Positions 35,936-44,942 of a DNA stretch of 64,000 bases are shown one piece after another. How positions within the stretch are numbered: position 1 is the stretch's first letter; each line of letters starts with the position of its first letter. A model generated the notes under the pieces. The model was not told where the DNA came from. It worked only from the letters and a program-made list of their open reading frames with translations, and searched no databases. This stretch comes from Bog-473 sp963791995. GTDB lineage: Bacteria; Actinomycetota; Acidimicrobiia; Acidimicrobiales; RAAP-2. The stretch is from NCBI GenBank assembly GCA_963791995.1, contig CAWBUQ010000015.1:15088-79087 (forward strand), read 5' to 3'. A program made the translations under genes and the position numbers.

Positions 35936-37567
35936 TCAGATCTCTTCGGGCACCATCTCAATGGCCCCGCAGGGGCATTCTTGGACACAGAGGCCGCAGC
36001 CCTTGCAGAAGTCGAAGTCGAAGGCGTACCCGTGGCCTTCGCCGATCTTGAGCACGGCGTTGTCCGGACAGACGCCGAAGCAGTTGTCGCACTGGAAGCA
36101 GTTGCCACAGGACATGCAGCGGCGCGCCTCGAAGAGCGCGGTCTCCTCATCGAGTCCGGCAACGACCTCGTCGAAGGTCGAGGCGCGTCGGGCGGCGTCG
36201 AGACGGGGACGCTGGGCATGCGGCGCGTCGGCGTAGTACCAGGTGTTGAGCTGTTCGGGCCCGGCCAGCGGGTGGCGCGCCGGTGGGACGTCCGTGCGGC
36301 CGTTCAGCCAGGCGTCGATCGCCCGCGCCGCCTTCTTTCCGTGGCCGACGGCGTCGGTGATCGTGCGGCCCCCGGCCACGACGTCCCCTCCGGCGAAGAT
36401 GCCCGGACGGGCCGTCATCATGTTGGTCCCGACCTCGATCAGCTCGTCGCGTACCTCGATCTCGGGAAGGCCCTCTACCAGGGTCAGGTCGGCCGACTGA
36501 CCGAGAGCGAGAACGAGCGAGTCGGCCTGGAGTTCTTCGAACTCGCCCGTCGGCTGTGGGAATCCATCGGCGTCGAGGGCCATGCGCTCGAGCGTGAGCG
36601 TCCCCTTGTCGTCGCCCACGACGGTCGAGAGCCACTTCAGGCGGACGCCCTCCTCGACGGCGTCGCCCACCTCCTCTGCGTGGGCGGGCATCCGCTCGGC
36701 GGTCCGGCGGTAGACGACGACGGCGTCGGTCGCCCCGAGCCGGCGGGCGGTCCGTGCCGCGTCCATGGCGGTGTCGCCGCCGCCGTAGACGACCACCCGC
36801 CGTCCGATTGCGGGTCCGTCGGGCCCTTGTGCATCGTGCAGGAGCGCCAGGGCATCGAGGATGCGCGCCGAATCCCCGGCAGGGATGTCGACATGCTTGC
36901 CCCGCTGGGCCCCGATGGCCACGAAGGCCGCGTCGAAACCACCTTCGGCCATCGTCGCCTCGAGGTCGTCGACGGTGCGCCCGCACTCGATTTCCACGCC
37001 GAGACCACGGATACGCTCGATCTCGCCCGTCACCACGTCGCGGGGGAGTCGATACGCCGGAATGCCGTAGCGCATCATGCCGCCGGGCTCGGCGGACGAC
37101 TCGACGACGACGACGGCGTGACCGAGGAGCCTCAAGTGGTACGCGGCTGACAGTCCGCCGGGACCCGAGCCGACCACGAGCACCCGCCGGCCGGTCGCCG
37201 CGCCCGCGGCGGGAGCGGACCAGCCCTCTGCCAGCGCCTGATCACCGAGGAAACGCTCGAGCGCGTTGATCCCTACCGGTTCGTCGACCTGTGCCCGGTT
37301 GCACGCCGTCTGGCACGGGTGGAAACAGGCTCGTCCCATGACGGCGGGGAACGGGTTGTCGCGCATGATCTGGCGCCAGGCCAGCTCATAGGACCCTTCC
37401 TCGGCCAAGTACAGCCATTGCTGGATGTTCTCGCCCGCCGGGCACGCGTCGTTGCACGGCGGCAGGCGGTCGACATAGACGGGGCGCTCGACTCGCCATG
37501 AGCCGGTCCGGTTGGCCAGGCTCGATCCCACCTCGAGCGTGATGGCGAAAGGAAGTTCTTTCTTCAT
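35936..37567 (-). CDS. GltD-like NAD(P)H:ferredoxin oxidoreductase with 2x[4Fe-4S] ferredoxin domain, PFOR partner
   Basis: A 543-aa protein. The N-terminal FeS domain has PPCNDACPAGENIQQWLYLA and ACFHPCQTACNRAQVD. Two dinucleotide folds follow (LVVGSGPGGLSAAYHLRLLG; VVVYGGGDTAMDAARTARRL), with IFAGGDVVAGGRTITDAVG for FAD. The C-terminus is a ferredoxin-like module with eight or more Cys (RRCMSCGNCFQCDNCFGVCP; FCKGCGLCVQECPCGAIEM). The ATG overlaps the PFOR beta-subunit stop. The C-terminal module corresponds to the delta subunit of archaeal-type PFOR, here fused to an NAD(P)H-linked flavoprotein, so electrons can pass between NAD(P)H, ferredoxin and the oxidoreductase. Confidence 0.9.
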   Translation of the reverse strand: MKKELPFAITLEVGSSLANRTGSWRVERPVYVDRLPPCNDACPAGENIQQWLYLAEEGSYELAWRQIMRDNPFPAVMGRACFHPCQTACNRAQVDEPVGINALERFLGDQALAEGWSAPAAGAATGRRVLVVGSGPGGLSAAYHLRLLGHAVVVVESSAEPGGMMRYGIPAYRLPRDVVTGEIERIRGLGVEIECGRTVDDLEATMAEGGFDAAFVAIGAQRGKHVDIPAGDSARILDALALLHDAQGPDGPAIGRRVVVYGGGDTAMDAARTARRLGATDAVVVYRRTAERMPAHAEEVGDAVEEGVRLKWLSTVVGDDKGTLTLERMALDADGFPQPTGEFEELQADSLVLALGQSADLTLVEGLPEIEVRDELIEVGTNMMTARPGIFAGGDVVAGGRTITDAVGHGKKAARAIDAWLNGRTDVPPARHPLAGPEQLNTWYYADAPHAQRPRLDAARRASTFDEVVAGLDEETALFEARRCMSCGNCFQCDNCFGVCPDNAVLKIGEGHGYAFDFDFCKGCGLCVQECPCGAIEMVPEEI

Positions 37568-38580
37568 GCCTGCTCCTCGTCCCCGGGCGTACCGAGCAGC
37601 CCGTAGCGCGCAATGGTGGCGTCGGCCAGGGCCTGGAGCGCCGCGACGTCGTCGGGCCGGGCCACCGTCCCGTCGGTCTCGAAGAGATGGCCGAAGCGGC
37701 TCTGGATCCGCAGGTAGTCCTCGACTGGGGCGAGCCGCCGGATCGGGGTCACCCGCACGACCTCCCCGTGTTCGGCTTCGAAGACGGGGAAGAGCCCGCT
37801 CTGGGTGGCCAGGCGCGCCACGCGCACCGTGTCGCTCGACGCCGTGCCCCAGCCCAGCGGGCAGGTCACCAGGATGTGCACGTACCGGGCCCCGTGGAGC
37901 GACATGGCCCGGGTGATCTTGTCCTCGAGGTCGTGCAAATCGGCCACTGTCGCGGTGGCGACGTAAGGGATCCGGTGGGCCATCGCGATCTCTGGGAGGT
38001 TCTTGCCCTGTCCGAACGGGTTGCCCGGGTGGCCGCCGACCGCCTCGGTCGTCGCCGTGCGCGCCGTCGGCGGGGTCGCTCCGGAGCGCTGCACACCGGT
38101 GTTCATGTAGCCCTCGTTGTCGTAGCAGATGAACAGGACGTCGTCGTTGCGCTCGAACATCCCCGAGAGGCACCCGAATCCGATGTCGACCGTGCCCCCG
38201 TCCCCGGCCTGTCCGACGACGCGGACGTCCGTCCTCCCCTTGACCCGGAGTGCGGCGGCCACACCGGTCGCGACCGCCGGCGCGTTGGCGAAGAGCGAGT
38301 GCAGCCAGGCGATCTGCCATGACGTCTCGGGGTAGGGCGTCGAGAAGACCTCCAAGCACCCCGTCGCGTTCACCGCGACCATGCGCCCGGCCGTGGCGCG
38401 CATGGCGGCATCGAGCGCGTAGCGCGCGCCGAGCGCCTCCCCACATCCCTGGCAGGCCCGGTGACCCGAGGTGAGCGAGTTGCTCCGTTCGGGGTCCGAT
38501 TGCACCGTGCGGTCGGACCGGGTGACGAGCCGGTTGCCGACGGCGAAGCTGCCGACCTGATAGAAGCGCACCGGGGGCAT
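37564..38580 (-). CDS. porB: 2-oxoacid:ferredoxin oxidoreductase, beta (TPP-binding) subunit
   Basis: A 338-aa subunit: GHRACQGCGEALGARYALDA starts the FeS/TPP fold, VGQAGDGGTVDIGFGCLSGM plus CYDNEGYMNTG is the thiamine-diphosphate/Mg site, and TCPLGWGTASSDTV is a late conserved Cys segment. Length and motifs match pyruvate synthase PorB rather than the shorter 2-oxoglutarate KorB. It overlaps the flavoprotein gene by ATGA and follows the alpha-subunit gene after one base. Confidence 0.88.
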   Translation of the reverse strand: MPPVRFYQVGSFAVGNRLVTRSDRTVQSDPERSNSLTSGHRACQGCGEALGARYALDAAMRATAGRMVAVNATGCLEVFSTPYPETSWQIAWLHSLFANAPAVATGVAAALRVKGRTDVRVVGQAGDGGTVDIGFGCLSGMFERNDDVLFICYDNEGYMNTGVQRSGATPPTARTATTEAVGGHPGNPFGQGKNLPEIAMAHRIPYVATATVADLHDLEDKITRAMSLHGARYVHILVTCPLGWGTASSDTVRVARLATQSGLFPVFEAEHGEVVRVTPIRRLAPVEDYLRIQSRFGHLFETDGTVARPDDVAALQALADATIARYGLLGTPGDEEQA

Positions 38581-38581
38581 G

Positions 38582-39832
38582 TCAGGCCCCCGATCCCACG
38601 ATCCCGAGGTCGCGCAGCATGTTCTCCGCGCTCGGGCCCGAGTGCCGGTCTGTGGCCATGCGCTGCAACTCGCGCTCGACGAGATCGTGCTTGAGGTCCA
38701 AGAAGTTCAGGTCCGCCAGCTCGCCCTGCTGCGCCGTCTCGAACACCCGCCGAAGTGATGCTTCGGTCACGGATCGCCCGCCGAGGCCCGCGATCACGGT
38801 CGACACCGGGACGGACAGTCCGTTGAGTGCCATGGCGACATCGGTCGAGAGCACCCCGCCGAAGCCTACGCTGATTGCCTTCTCGACCACGACGACTCGA
38901 CGCGCCCCGCCCAGAGCTTGGCGGACGGCGTCGATCGGAAAGGGTCGGAACGACGTGATGCCGAGCGCGCCGATGCGGACACCCTCCTCCCGCAGGCCGT
39001 CCACTGCCTCTTTGATGGTGCCGAGCACGGATCCCATGGCCACGACCACGACGTCGGCGTCGGCGCTGCGGTAGGGATGAAGGAGGCCACCCGAGTCGCG
39101 TCCGAACGCATCGGCGAATTCGGATCCGATCTGGGTGATCCGGCCGAGGGCGGTGAGGTGGCGGGCGTGCGCCAGGTATCGCACCTCCTCGAAGGCCTCC
39201 GGCCCGACCATGGCGCCGATGGAGTAGGGCTGGTCGGGGTCGAGCACCTGTCGCGGCTCATACGGGGGCAAGAACGAGTCCACGGCAGGTTGTGCGGGCA
39301 GGTCCACGCGCTCGGTGGCGTGGGTGAGGATGAATCCGTCCATGCACACCATGACGGGGACGGAGAGCTCCTCGGCGAGCCGGAACGCCTGGACGTGCAG
39401 GTCGGCGGCCTCCTGCACGTTCTCGGCGAACAGTTGCACCCAGCCGGCGTCACGGGCCGCCATGGCATCGCTGTGGTCGTTCCAGATGTTGATCGGAGCG
39501 CCGACGGCCCGGTTGGCCAATGTCATGACGATGGGCAGACCCAGCCCGCTTGCGTTGTAAACGGCCTCCATCATGAAGAGGAGGCCCTGGCTGGCCGTGG
39601 CAGTGAAGGCGCGTGCTCCGGTCGCTGAGGCACCGATGGCCACCGACATGGCGGCGAACTCGGACTCCACGTTGATGAACTCACACGGTGACAGCACGCC
39701 TGTGCTGACGAGCTGGCCGAGCGCCTCAATGATGTGGGTCTGAGGCGATATCGGATACGCGCAGACGACTTCGGGGCGACACAGGGCCACGGTTTCTGCG
39801 ACGGCGCGCGATCCTTCAAGCTGTTGGTACAT
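38582..39832 (-). CDS. porA: 2-oxoacid:ferredoxin oxidoreductase, alpha subunit
   Basis: A 416-aa subunit. ATG 39832 (MYQQLEGSRAVAETVALCRP) overlaps the gamma-subunit end by 17 bp; an in-frame ATG at 39856 is less likely. AYPISPQTHIIEALGQLV, EFINVESEFAAMSVAIGASA, FTATASQGLLFMMEAVYNAS and VMTLANRAVGAPINIWNDHS are the PorA signature blocks. The C-terminal transketolase-like part has VVVVEKAISVGFGGVLSTDV. It catalyses 2-oxoacid decarboxylation with acetyl-CoA formation, or the reverse. Confidence 0.9.
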   Translation of the reverse strand: MYQQLEGSRAVAETVALCRPEVVCAYPISPQTHIIEALGQLVSTGVLSPCEFINVESEFAAMSVAIGASATGARAFTATASQGLLFMMEAVYNASGLGLPIVMTLANRAVGAPINIWNDHSDAMAARDAGWVQLFAENVQEAADLHVQAFRLAEELSVPVMVCMDGFILTHATERVDLPAQPAVDSFLPPYEPRQVLDPDQPYSIGAMVGPEAFEEVRYLAHARHLTALGRITQIGSEFADAFGRDSGGLLHPYRSADADVVVVAMGSVLGTIKEAVDGLREEGVRIGALGITSFRPFPIDAVRQALGGARRVVVVEKAISVGFGGVLSTDVAMALNGLSVPVSTVIAGLGGRSVTEASLRRVFETAQQGELADLNFLDLKHDLVERELQRMATDRHSGPSAENMLRDLGIVGSGA

Positions 39833-40427
39833 CGAGCATGGCCTTCCCGTCGGCACCCTGGGCTTCGCTCACCAACGAGAACAACTCTGCTGCGGCGGTG
39901 GAGTTCTGATGGACGAGGTCTGGGTTCCGTCCGAATCGTCCTTTGATGGCCTCGGCGACCGCGCCCAGCGTGACCTGTCCCGTCAGCGCGGCGAAGGCTC
40001 CCAGGATCGCCGCGTTCGGGAACGGCTTGCCGAGGTGGCGCAAGGCGAACTCGGTGGCCGGCACGGTCAGCAGCCGGCCCGGCCGGAACTGTGCGCCGAG
40101 CGAACCGAGGCCGAGTTGCTCCATCGGGCGCGTCGAGTTGACCAGGAGGTACCCCTCGCCCCCCAATCCCGAGAGCAGGTCCACCTGATGGACCAGCGTG
40201 GGGTCGAGGACGATGACGCAGTCGGGTGACCCGATCGGCTCCCTGGTGCGGATCTCGCGCTCGGCAATACGGCAGAAGGAGACGACCGGAGCGCCCGTCC
40301 GTTCCGAGCCGAAGCTCGGGAATGACTGTGCGTACTTGCCCCCGTCGAAGGCGGCCAGCGCGAGCAGGTCGGCGGCGGTCACGGCACCCTGGCCGCCCCT
40401 CCCGTGGAATCGCACCTCGAACACCAT
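39816..40427 (-). CDS. porG: 2-oxoacid:ferredoxin oxidoreductase, gamma subunit
   Basis: A 203-aa subunit with MVFEVRFHGRGGQGAVTAAD, the FPSFGSERTGAPVVSFCRI block and AILGAFAALTGQVTLGAVAE, all typical of POR gamma. It is the first gene of the operon porG-porA-porB-flavoprotein and starts at ATG 40427. The 199-bp region upstream is shared with the divergent gap gene and holds a GAC-type palindrome. Acetyl-CoA to pyruvate conversion here would feed the neighbouring PEP synthase. Confidence 0.9.
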   Translation of the reverse strand: MVFEVRFHGRGGQGAVTAADLLALAAFDGGKYAQSFPSFGSERTGAPVVSFCRIAEREIRTREPIGSPDCVIVLDPTLVHQVDLLSGLGGEGYLLVNSTRPMEQLGLGSLGAQFRPGRLLTVPATEFALRHLGKPFPNAAILGAFAALTGQVTLGAVAEAIKGRFGRNPDLVHQNSTAAAELFSLVSEAQGADGKAMLDVPTA

Positions 40428-40626
40428 CTCATGGTGACGGACTGTCCTCGTGGTGCCTAGGGACCTAGGTGTGATTCCCGCCACCGGGGCCAGAAGTGAT
40501 GACCGAAGTCCGTCGAGCACAGGACCTTCTTCCGTAGCGGCGCGGTTGATTCGGTGTGACCATCGAAGTGAGGGCGCTGGACGGCAAAAGAGCCGGTCAG
40601 GTCGTATCGACGTGAGGATGGTCGCT
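40428..40626. promoter_or_regulatory. divergent porG/gap regulatory region with palindromes
   Basis: The 199-bp gap contains ATGACCGAAGTCCG at 40499-40512, whose reverse complement CGGACTTCGGTCAT matches the site upstream of the PfkB gene at 13 of 14 bases, and CCTAGGGACCTAGG (about 40456-40469), two CCTAGG units in a row. No gene is seen. Joint control of pyruvate oxidoreductase and GAPDH is a reasonable inference. Confidence 0.5.
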
Positions 40627-41637
40627 ATGGGTGTGAGGGTTGGAATCAACGGATTCGGACGGACCGGGCGCGCCTTCCTCAGGTCAGCCGTCAAATCGCC
40701 ACACGACGTCGAGGTGGTCGCGGTCAACGATCTTGGTTCGCCGGAGGCCCTGGCGCGACTGCTCGCTCGTGATTCGGTGCACGGTCACTTCCCTCTGCCC
40801 GTCTCGATCGAAGACGGCACCATGGTGGTGGGGTCATCCCCAGTGGCGATGTTGATGGAGCCTCAGCCCGGGCAACTTCCCTGGGGGGAGCTTGGGATCG
40901 ACGTCGTCATCGAGAGCACCGGAAAGATGACCAGCCGCGAGAAGGCGGCTGCGCATCTCGCCGCAGGAGCCCGCCGCGTGGTCATTTCAGCTCCGGCCAA
41001 GGACGCCGACGCCACGTTCGTGATGGGCGTCAACGAAGAGGGGTTCGACCCCGGGCACGACTTCGTGATCTCGAACGCGTCGTGCACGACGAACTGCCTC
41101 GCCGTCCTGGCCAAGGTGCTCAATGACGCGTTTGGCATTAAGCACGGGTTCATGACGACCGTCCATGCCTATACCGATGACCAGCATCTCGTCGACGCCT
41201 TGCACAAGGATCCCCGTCGATCTCGCGGTGCGGCCATCAACATCGTGCCGACGACCACCGGAGCCGCTCGCGCCACCGGTGTGGTGCTGCCCGACCTTGC
41301 GGGAAGCCTCGACGGGCTGTCTCTGCGCGTCCCCGTGCCGGACGGCTCCATCACGGATCTGGTCGCCACGTTGCGGGCCACGCCGACGGTCGAAGAGATC
41401 TGCGAGGCATACCGGGCTGCCGCGGCGACTGGCCGCCTCTCGGGCCTCCTCGAGTACTCCGAGGACGACCTGGTCTCGACCGACATCGTGGGTTCGTCAG
41501 CTTCGTGCGTCTTCGACTCGAAGCTGACCATGGCCAACGGCAACCTCGTGAAGGTGCTGGGTTGGTACGACAACGAGACCGGCTATTCCAGCCGGCTGGT
41601 CGACCTCGCTGCGCTGGTGGGCTCTCCGGAGACCTGA
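40627..41637 (+). CDS. gap: glyceraldehyde-3-phosphate dehydrogenase, type I
   Basis: A 336-aa enzyme: GINGFGRTGRAFLRSAVK, VAVNDLGSPEAL, VVIESTGKMTSREKAAAHLA, catalytic Cys153 in SNASCTTNCLAVLAKVL, TVHAYTDDQHLVD with the catalytic His, and WYDNETGYSSRLVDL. ATG 40627 is chosen over ATG 40618 by spacing to GTGAGG. The Asp at position 35 suggests NAD rather than NADP use. It stands alone, apart from glycolytic partners pgk and tpi. The overlap in control with the PFOR operon suggests a gluconeogenic or stress role. Confidence 0.95.
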   Translation: MGVRVGINGFGRTGRAFLRSAVKSPHDVEVVAVNDLGSPEALARLLARDSVHGHFPLPVSIEDGTMVVGSSPVAMLMEPQPGQLPWGELGIDVVIESTGKMTSREKAAAHLAAGARRVVISAPAKDADATFVMGVNEEGFDPGHDFVISNASCTTNCLAVLAKVLNDAFGIKHGFMTTVHAYTDDQHLVDALHKDPRRSRGAAINIVPTTTGAARATGVVLPDLAGSLDGLSLRVPVPDGSITDLVATLRATPTVEEICEAYRAAAATGRLSGLLEYSEDDLVSTDIVGSSASCVFDSKLTMANGNLVKVLGWYDNETGYSSRLVDLAALVGSPET

Positions 41638-41667
41638 GTCGGGGAACACCAGCGACCCCGTGCCTGG

Positions 41668-41682
41668 CGCCGGACTCCGGCG
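41668..41682 (+). terminator. short GC hairpin after gap
   Basis: CGCCGG-ACT-CCGGCG forms a perfect 6-bp stem 30 bp after the gap stop. No T-run follows, so it is only a weak terminator candidate. Confidence 0.3.
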
Positions 41683-41778
41683 TGGCTGGGTATGTGACCT
41701 TCGGGCTCCACGGGGGCCTTCGTGTTGGCGTCAGCCCAACGCAGAGGGAACACTGCAGGGGGCGCGGAGGAGGTGTGC

Positions 41779-42474
41779 ATGAAGTTCCGCGATCGGGCCG
41801 ACGCCGGTCGCCAGCTGTCCGACGCCGTCCGGCGGGCCGGCATCGGCGAGAGCGGTGAGCGCGTGGTCGTCCTCGGGCTCCCGAGGGGAGGAATGCCCGT
41901 CGCCTACGAGGTTGCGCGTGCGCTGGGCGCGCCGCTCGACGTCATCGTGGTCCGCAAGCTCGGCGTCCCGTTCCAACCGGAGCTGGCCATGGGGGCGATC
42001 GGCGAGGACGGCGCACGCGTCTTGAACGAAGAGGTGCTCCGCTCGGCGGAGATCGACGAAGCAGACGTCGTGTCGGTCGAAAGGGTGGAGCGCGGGGAGT
42101 TGGAGCGACGCGCCAGACGCTACCGGGGCGATCGCCCCCGGCTTGCGCTGGCCGGGTGCTGCGCGGTGATCGTCGACGATGGCGTTGCGACCGGCTCGAC
42201 GGCCCGCGCGGCCAGCCAGGTCGCTCGCGCCCTTGGCGTCGCGCGTCTGGTGCTGGCGGTCCCGGTCGCGTCGCGCCTTGCGGTCCAGTCGCTGCGTGAC
42301 GTCTGCGACGACATCGTCTGTGTCGACGTTCCCGATCCCTTCTACGCGGTGGGGGAGTGGTACGCCGACTTCTCGCAAACGACCGACGACGAGGTCGTGC
42401 AGCTCCTGCAGCGGGCAGCTGCCGGTGAGACGGACGACCCCCCGATCTGGGTGCATCGGCTGCGGTCGCCTTGA
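41779..42474 (+). CDS. phosphoribosyltransferase-fold protein
   Basis: A 231-aa protein; ATG 41779 is preceded by GGAGGAGGTGTGC. The PRPP-binding loop is VIVDDGVATGSTARAASQVA. Before it come VLGLPRGGMPVAYEVARALG and VIVVRKLGVPFQPELAMGAI. The same architecture is found in the DosR-regulated mycobacterial phosphoribosyltransferase Rv0571c and in many stand-alone actinobacterial proteins of unknown substrate. The last part (DPFYAVGEWYADFSQTTDDE) is also typical of this group. Confidence 0.88.
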   Translation: MKFRDRADAGRQLSDAVRRAGIGESGERVVVLGLPRGGMPVAYEVARALGAPLDVIVVRKLGVPFQPELAMGAIGEDGARVLNEEVLRSAEIDEADVVSVERVERGELERRARRYRGDRPRLALAGCCAVIVDDGVATGSTARAASQVARALGVARLVLAVPVASRLAVQSLRDVCDDIVCVDVPDPFYAVGEWYADFSQTTDDEVVQLLQRAAAGETDDPPIWVHRLRSP

Positions 42475-42506
42475 TGCGGCCGCCCTTGATGCAATCGGTT
42501 TGATGC
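42471..42506. repeat. three TTGATGC repeats between PRTase and MFS genes
   Basis: TTGATGC occurs at 42471-42477, 42486-42492 and 42500-42506, that is at 15- and 14-bp spacing, starting inside the phosphoribosyltransferase stop region and ending 41 bp before the MFS start. A small operator array or chance; the gap is otherwise featureless. Confidence 0.35.
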
Positions 42507-42546
42507 GGTCGTCAACCGGAGAGGCCGGCGTCGAAGGACGTACGCA

Positions 42547-43839
42547 GTGAGCCTGGGGCCCGAGGGGTCGGAACTGCATCCGGCCGGGCCTCCCCTCAAG
42601 CTCCACCGCTGGTCCGACCGGGCGGTCGTCGCCGTCGCCGTCATGGCGCTGGCATCCGGGTTCGGGCAGTTCGGTGTGGTGGCCGCCCTCGGCGACGTCT
42701 CGACTCAGCTGGGCCACGTCGCATCCGGCAGTTCCATCTCCGACAAGGTGGGTCTGTCGGCGACGAGTCTGGGGGTCGGCCTCGCGGTGATCCGCCTGGC
42801 GTCGCTCGGGAGCCTCCCCGTCATTGGGATCGCGGACCGCCTCGGGCGCCGACCGGTCATCCTCGCGGTGACGATCGTCGGACTCGCGGTGACCGCGGTT
42901 GCGGCAGCGAGTCCGGGCTATTGGTGGTTCGTCGTCATCTTTGCGTTCGGGCGGCCGTTGCTGACCGCGACCAACGCGCTCGCCGAGGTGATGGCGTCCG
43001 AGGAGACCGGCACCCACGACCGCGCCGCTGCCATCTCCCTGATCGCCGCGGGCTACGGCGTCGGGGCCGGACTCTCCGCCGTCGTCCACAGCCTGGCGGC
43101 CGGCGCATTGGGTTTCCGGGGGATCTTCGCGCTGGCCGTGGTCCCACTCGCAGCCGTGGTGGCCCTACGCGGCTGGGTGGAGGAGCCGAGCCGGTTCACG
43201 GTTGCCGAGCAGGCGGCCGAATTGTCGACACCGGTTCTCGGCGCGGTCGGGCCGCGCTACCGGGCCCGGCTGGCGGCGCTGTGTCTCATCGGGTTCGCCA
43301 TCTCGCTCATCACCGGGCCGGCCGGTAGCTTCGTATTCCTCTACGCGCAGGACGTGGTGCACCAGCACGGGTACGTCAGCGCGCTCATGGTCGTGGCGGC
43401 CGGCGCTTCTGGATTGCTCGGACTGCTGGCCGGGCGATGGCTGTCGGATCATTTTGGCCGGCGCCCGACTGGTTCCCTGGCCATGGTTCTCGTGGCGGCG
43501 GCGCCGACCCTGGCCTACTCGGGCTCCTCGTCTGCGCTCGTGGTCGGCTACGTGCTCGGCACGCTGGGCGGGGGGTTGTTCGCGCCGGCGCTGGGCGCGC
43601 TGCTCACCGAGCTGTTCCCGACGTCGGTGCGCGCCTCGGTGACGGGATGGGCAGTGACCGCGGGGGTGCTCGGCGCCGTCGTCGGGCTGGTGTTCTTCGG
43701 CGCGGTGGCCGACGTCGGCAACCGCTTCGCCATCGCGGCGGCGGTCACCTTCCTGCCCGCAGGGGTAGTGGCAGCAGCGGCCTTCTGGCTGGTGCCCGAG
43801 ACCAAGGGCTGCGAGCCCGAAGCGCTCTGGCCCGAGTGA
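42547..43839 (+). CDS. MFS transporter
   Basis: A 430-aa protein starting at GTG 42547, with about twelve hydrophobic helices. The MFS loop motif appears twice: GIADRLGRRPVI between helices 2 and 3, and GRWLSDHFGRRPTG between helices 8 and 9. FPTSVRASVTGWAVTAGVLG near helix 11 is typical of the sugar/aromatic-acid porters. A 30-residue hydrophilic N-terminus precedes helix 1. Substrate unknown. Confidence 0.88.
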   Translation: MSLGPEGSELHPAGPPLKLHRWSDRAVVAVAVMALASGFGQFGVVAALGDVSTQLGHVASGSSISDKVGLSATSLGVGLAVIRLASLGSLPVIGIADRLGRRPVILAVTIVGLAVTAVAAASPGYWWFVVIFAFGRPLLTATNALAEVMASEETGTHDRAAAISLIAAGYGVGAGLSAVVHSLAAGALGFRGIFALAVVPLAAVVALRGWVEEPSRFTVAEQAAELSTPVLGAVGPRYRARLAALCLIGFAISLITGPAGSFVFLYAQDVVHQHGYVSALMVVAAGASGLLGLLAGRWLSDHFGRRPTGSLAMVLVAAAPTLAYSGSSSALVVGYVLGTLGGGLFAPALGALLTELFPTSVRASVTGWAVTAGVLGAVVGLVFFGAVADVGNRFAIAAAVTFLPAGVVAAAAFWLVPETKGCEPEALWPE

Positions 43840-43888
43840 CCGGGGTGCCGGGGACCGGGGTACCGAAAGACCCGGGTTGGCCGGGAGA

Positions 43889-44763
43889 CTAGGTGTAGGT
43901 GAAGGTCACGGCGTTCGAGGTCCCGCTAGCCGTCGTCACCGTGACCTGGGCGGACTGTGTGCCCGACATCGGTGGCACCGTGACGGTGCACGTGTTCTGG
44001 GCGGGGCAGCTCGTTGGCGCCACCTGACCGTTGAAGGTGGCCACGATGGAGCCGCTCGAGCTCAAGAAGTTCGAGCCGGCAATCTGGATCCCTTGACCGG
44101 CGGCCCCGTTCGCCGGGTTCAGCGCGGAGATCACCGGCGCCGCCCCGGGGACGGGTGGGACGGTGCTGACGGTGCTCGATGTCGAGCTCGGAACCGAGGT
44201 CGGCGAGCTCCCCGACGACGTACTCGGAACGGACGGGGTGGTGCGGTGATGTCCCGAAGCACCGCCGCCGGCGCCATGACCGGCACCGGTACCTTGGATG
44301 TGCGTGGGCGCGGCCAGCCCAGGCGAAGTGGGTGCGGGGGAGCTGCTCGAGAGCGAGGCCGCCAGGGCCACCGCCGCTGCGACCACCAGTACGGCGGCCA
44401 CCACGACCGCTCGAACCAGCCAGCGTTCTCGGAGCCGGCTCCGCGCGCCCGCGCCACCGATTGCACCTGGGGATAGTGGGACGCTGGGCACGGCGGGAGG
44501 TGACGCCGGCACCGGCGACGCCTCAGGCGGTTTCTCCAAGCGAGTCGGCGGGGGCGGCGGCGGCACGGCCGCCTCGTCGGGCCCCGCAGGCCCGCGGGCC
44601 CTGCGGGCCCCGCTGCATCCGGCGCTGCAGGCTGGACCTTCGACGGGGGGAGCGGGGGAGCGCCGGCGGATTCGCGGGCGCGACGGACCGCACTCTCCAT
44701 CGCCCCCAGAGCGCGCCGCCCGGGGGTGCCCTGGGGTGGCTCGGACGCCTGCCCTTCAGTCAT
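43889..44763 (-). CDS. membrane-anchored IPT/TIG-domain protein, one frameshift
   Basis: A first frame starts at ATG 44763 (MTEGQASEPPQGTPGRRALG) and is Pro/Ala-rich. After a shift near 44575 comes PPPPPPTRLEKPPEASPVPA, then one membrane helix (VRAVVVAAVLVVAAAVALAA), a Ser/Thr-rich spacer and a C-terminal TIG/IPT immunoglobulin-like domain (VISALNPANGAAGQGIQIAG, VTVTTASGTSNAVTFTYT). Topology is N-in, domain outside. A cell-surface adhesion or wall-associated role is inferred. The divergent neighbour is a cyclopropane-fatty-acid synthase. Confidence 0.75.
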
Positions 44764-44942
44764 GGCTTCCGCGCGACATGTTCCCGCATCGCACGTCATG
44801 TATGCGCGCGGCCCCGTCCGGCTCCCCGGGCCTGGTCCGGCGGCGACGCGGGGCAGCGGAGCGAGCCCGGGTGGCTCCCCACGACCAGGCACGAGCGCGA
44901 GGCACCGCCCGTAGGATTGCCGCGGTCGAACGGGAGGGTTCC

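Noticed and set aside
34986..36236. An extra 135-residue C-terminal extension of PEP synthase.
   Set aside because: It is antisense to the PFOR flavoprotein, Ser/Pro-rich and beyond the usual family end; a stop is one base out of frame at 35822.
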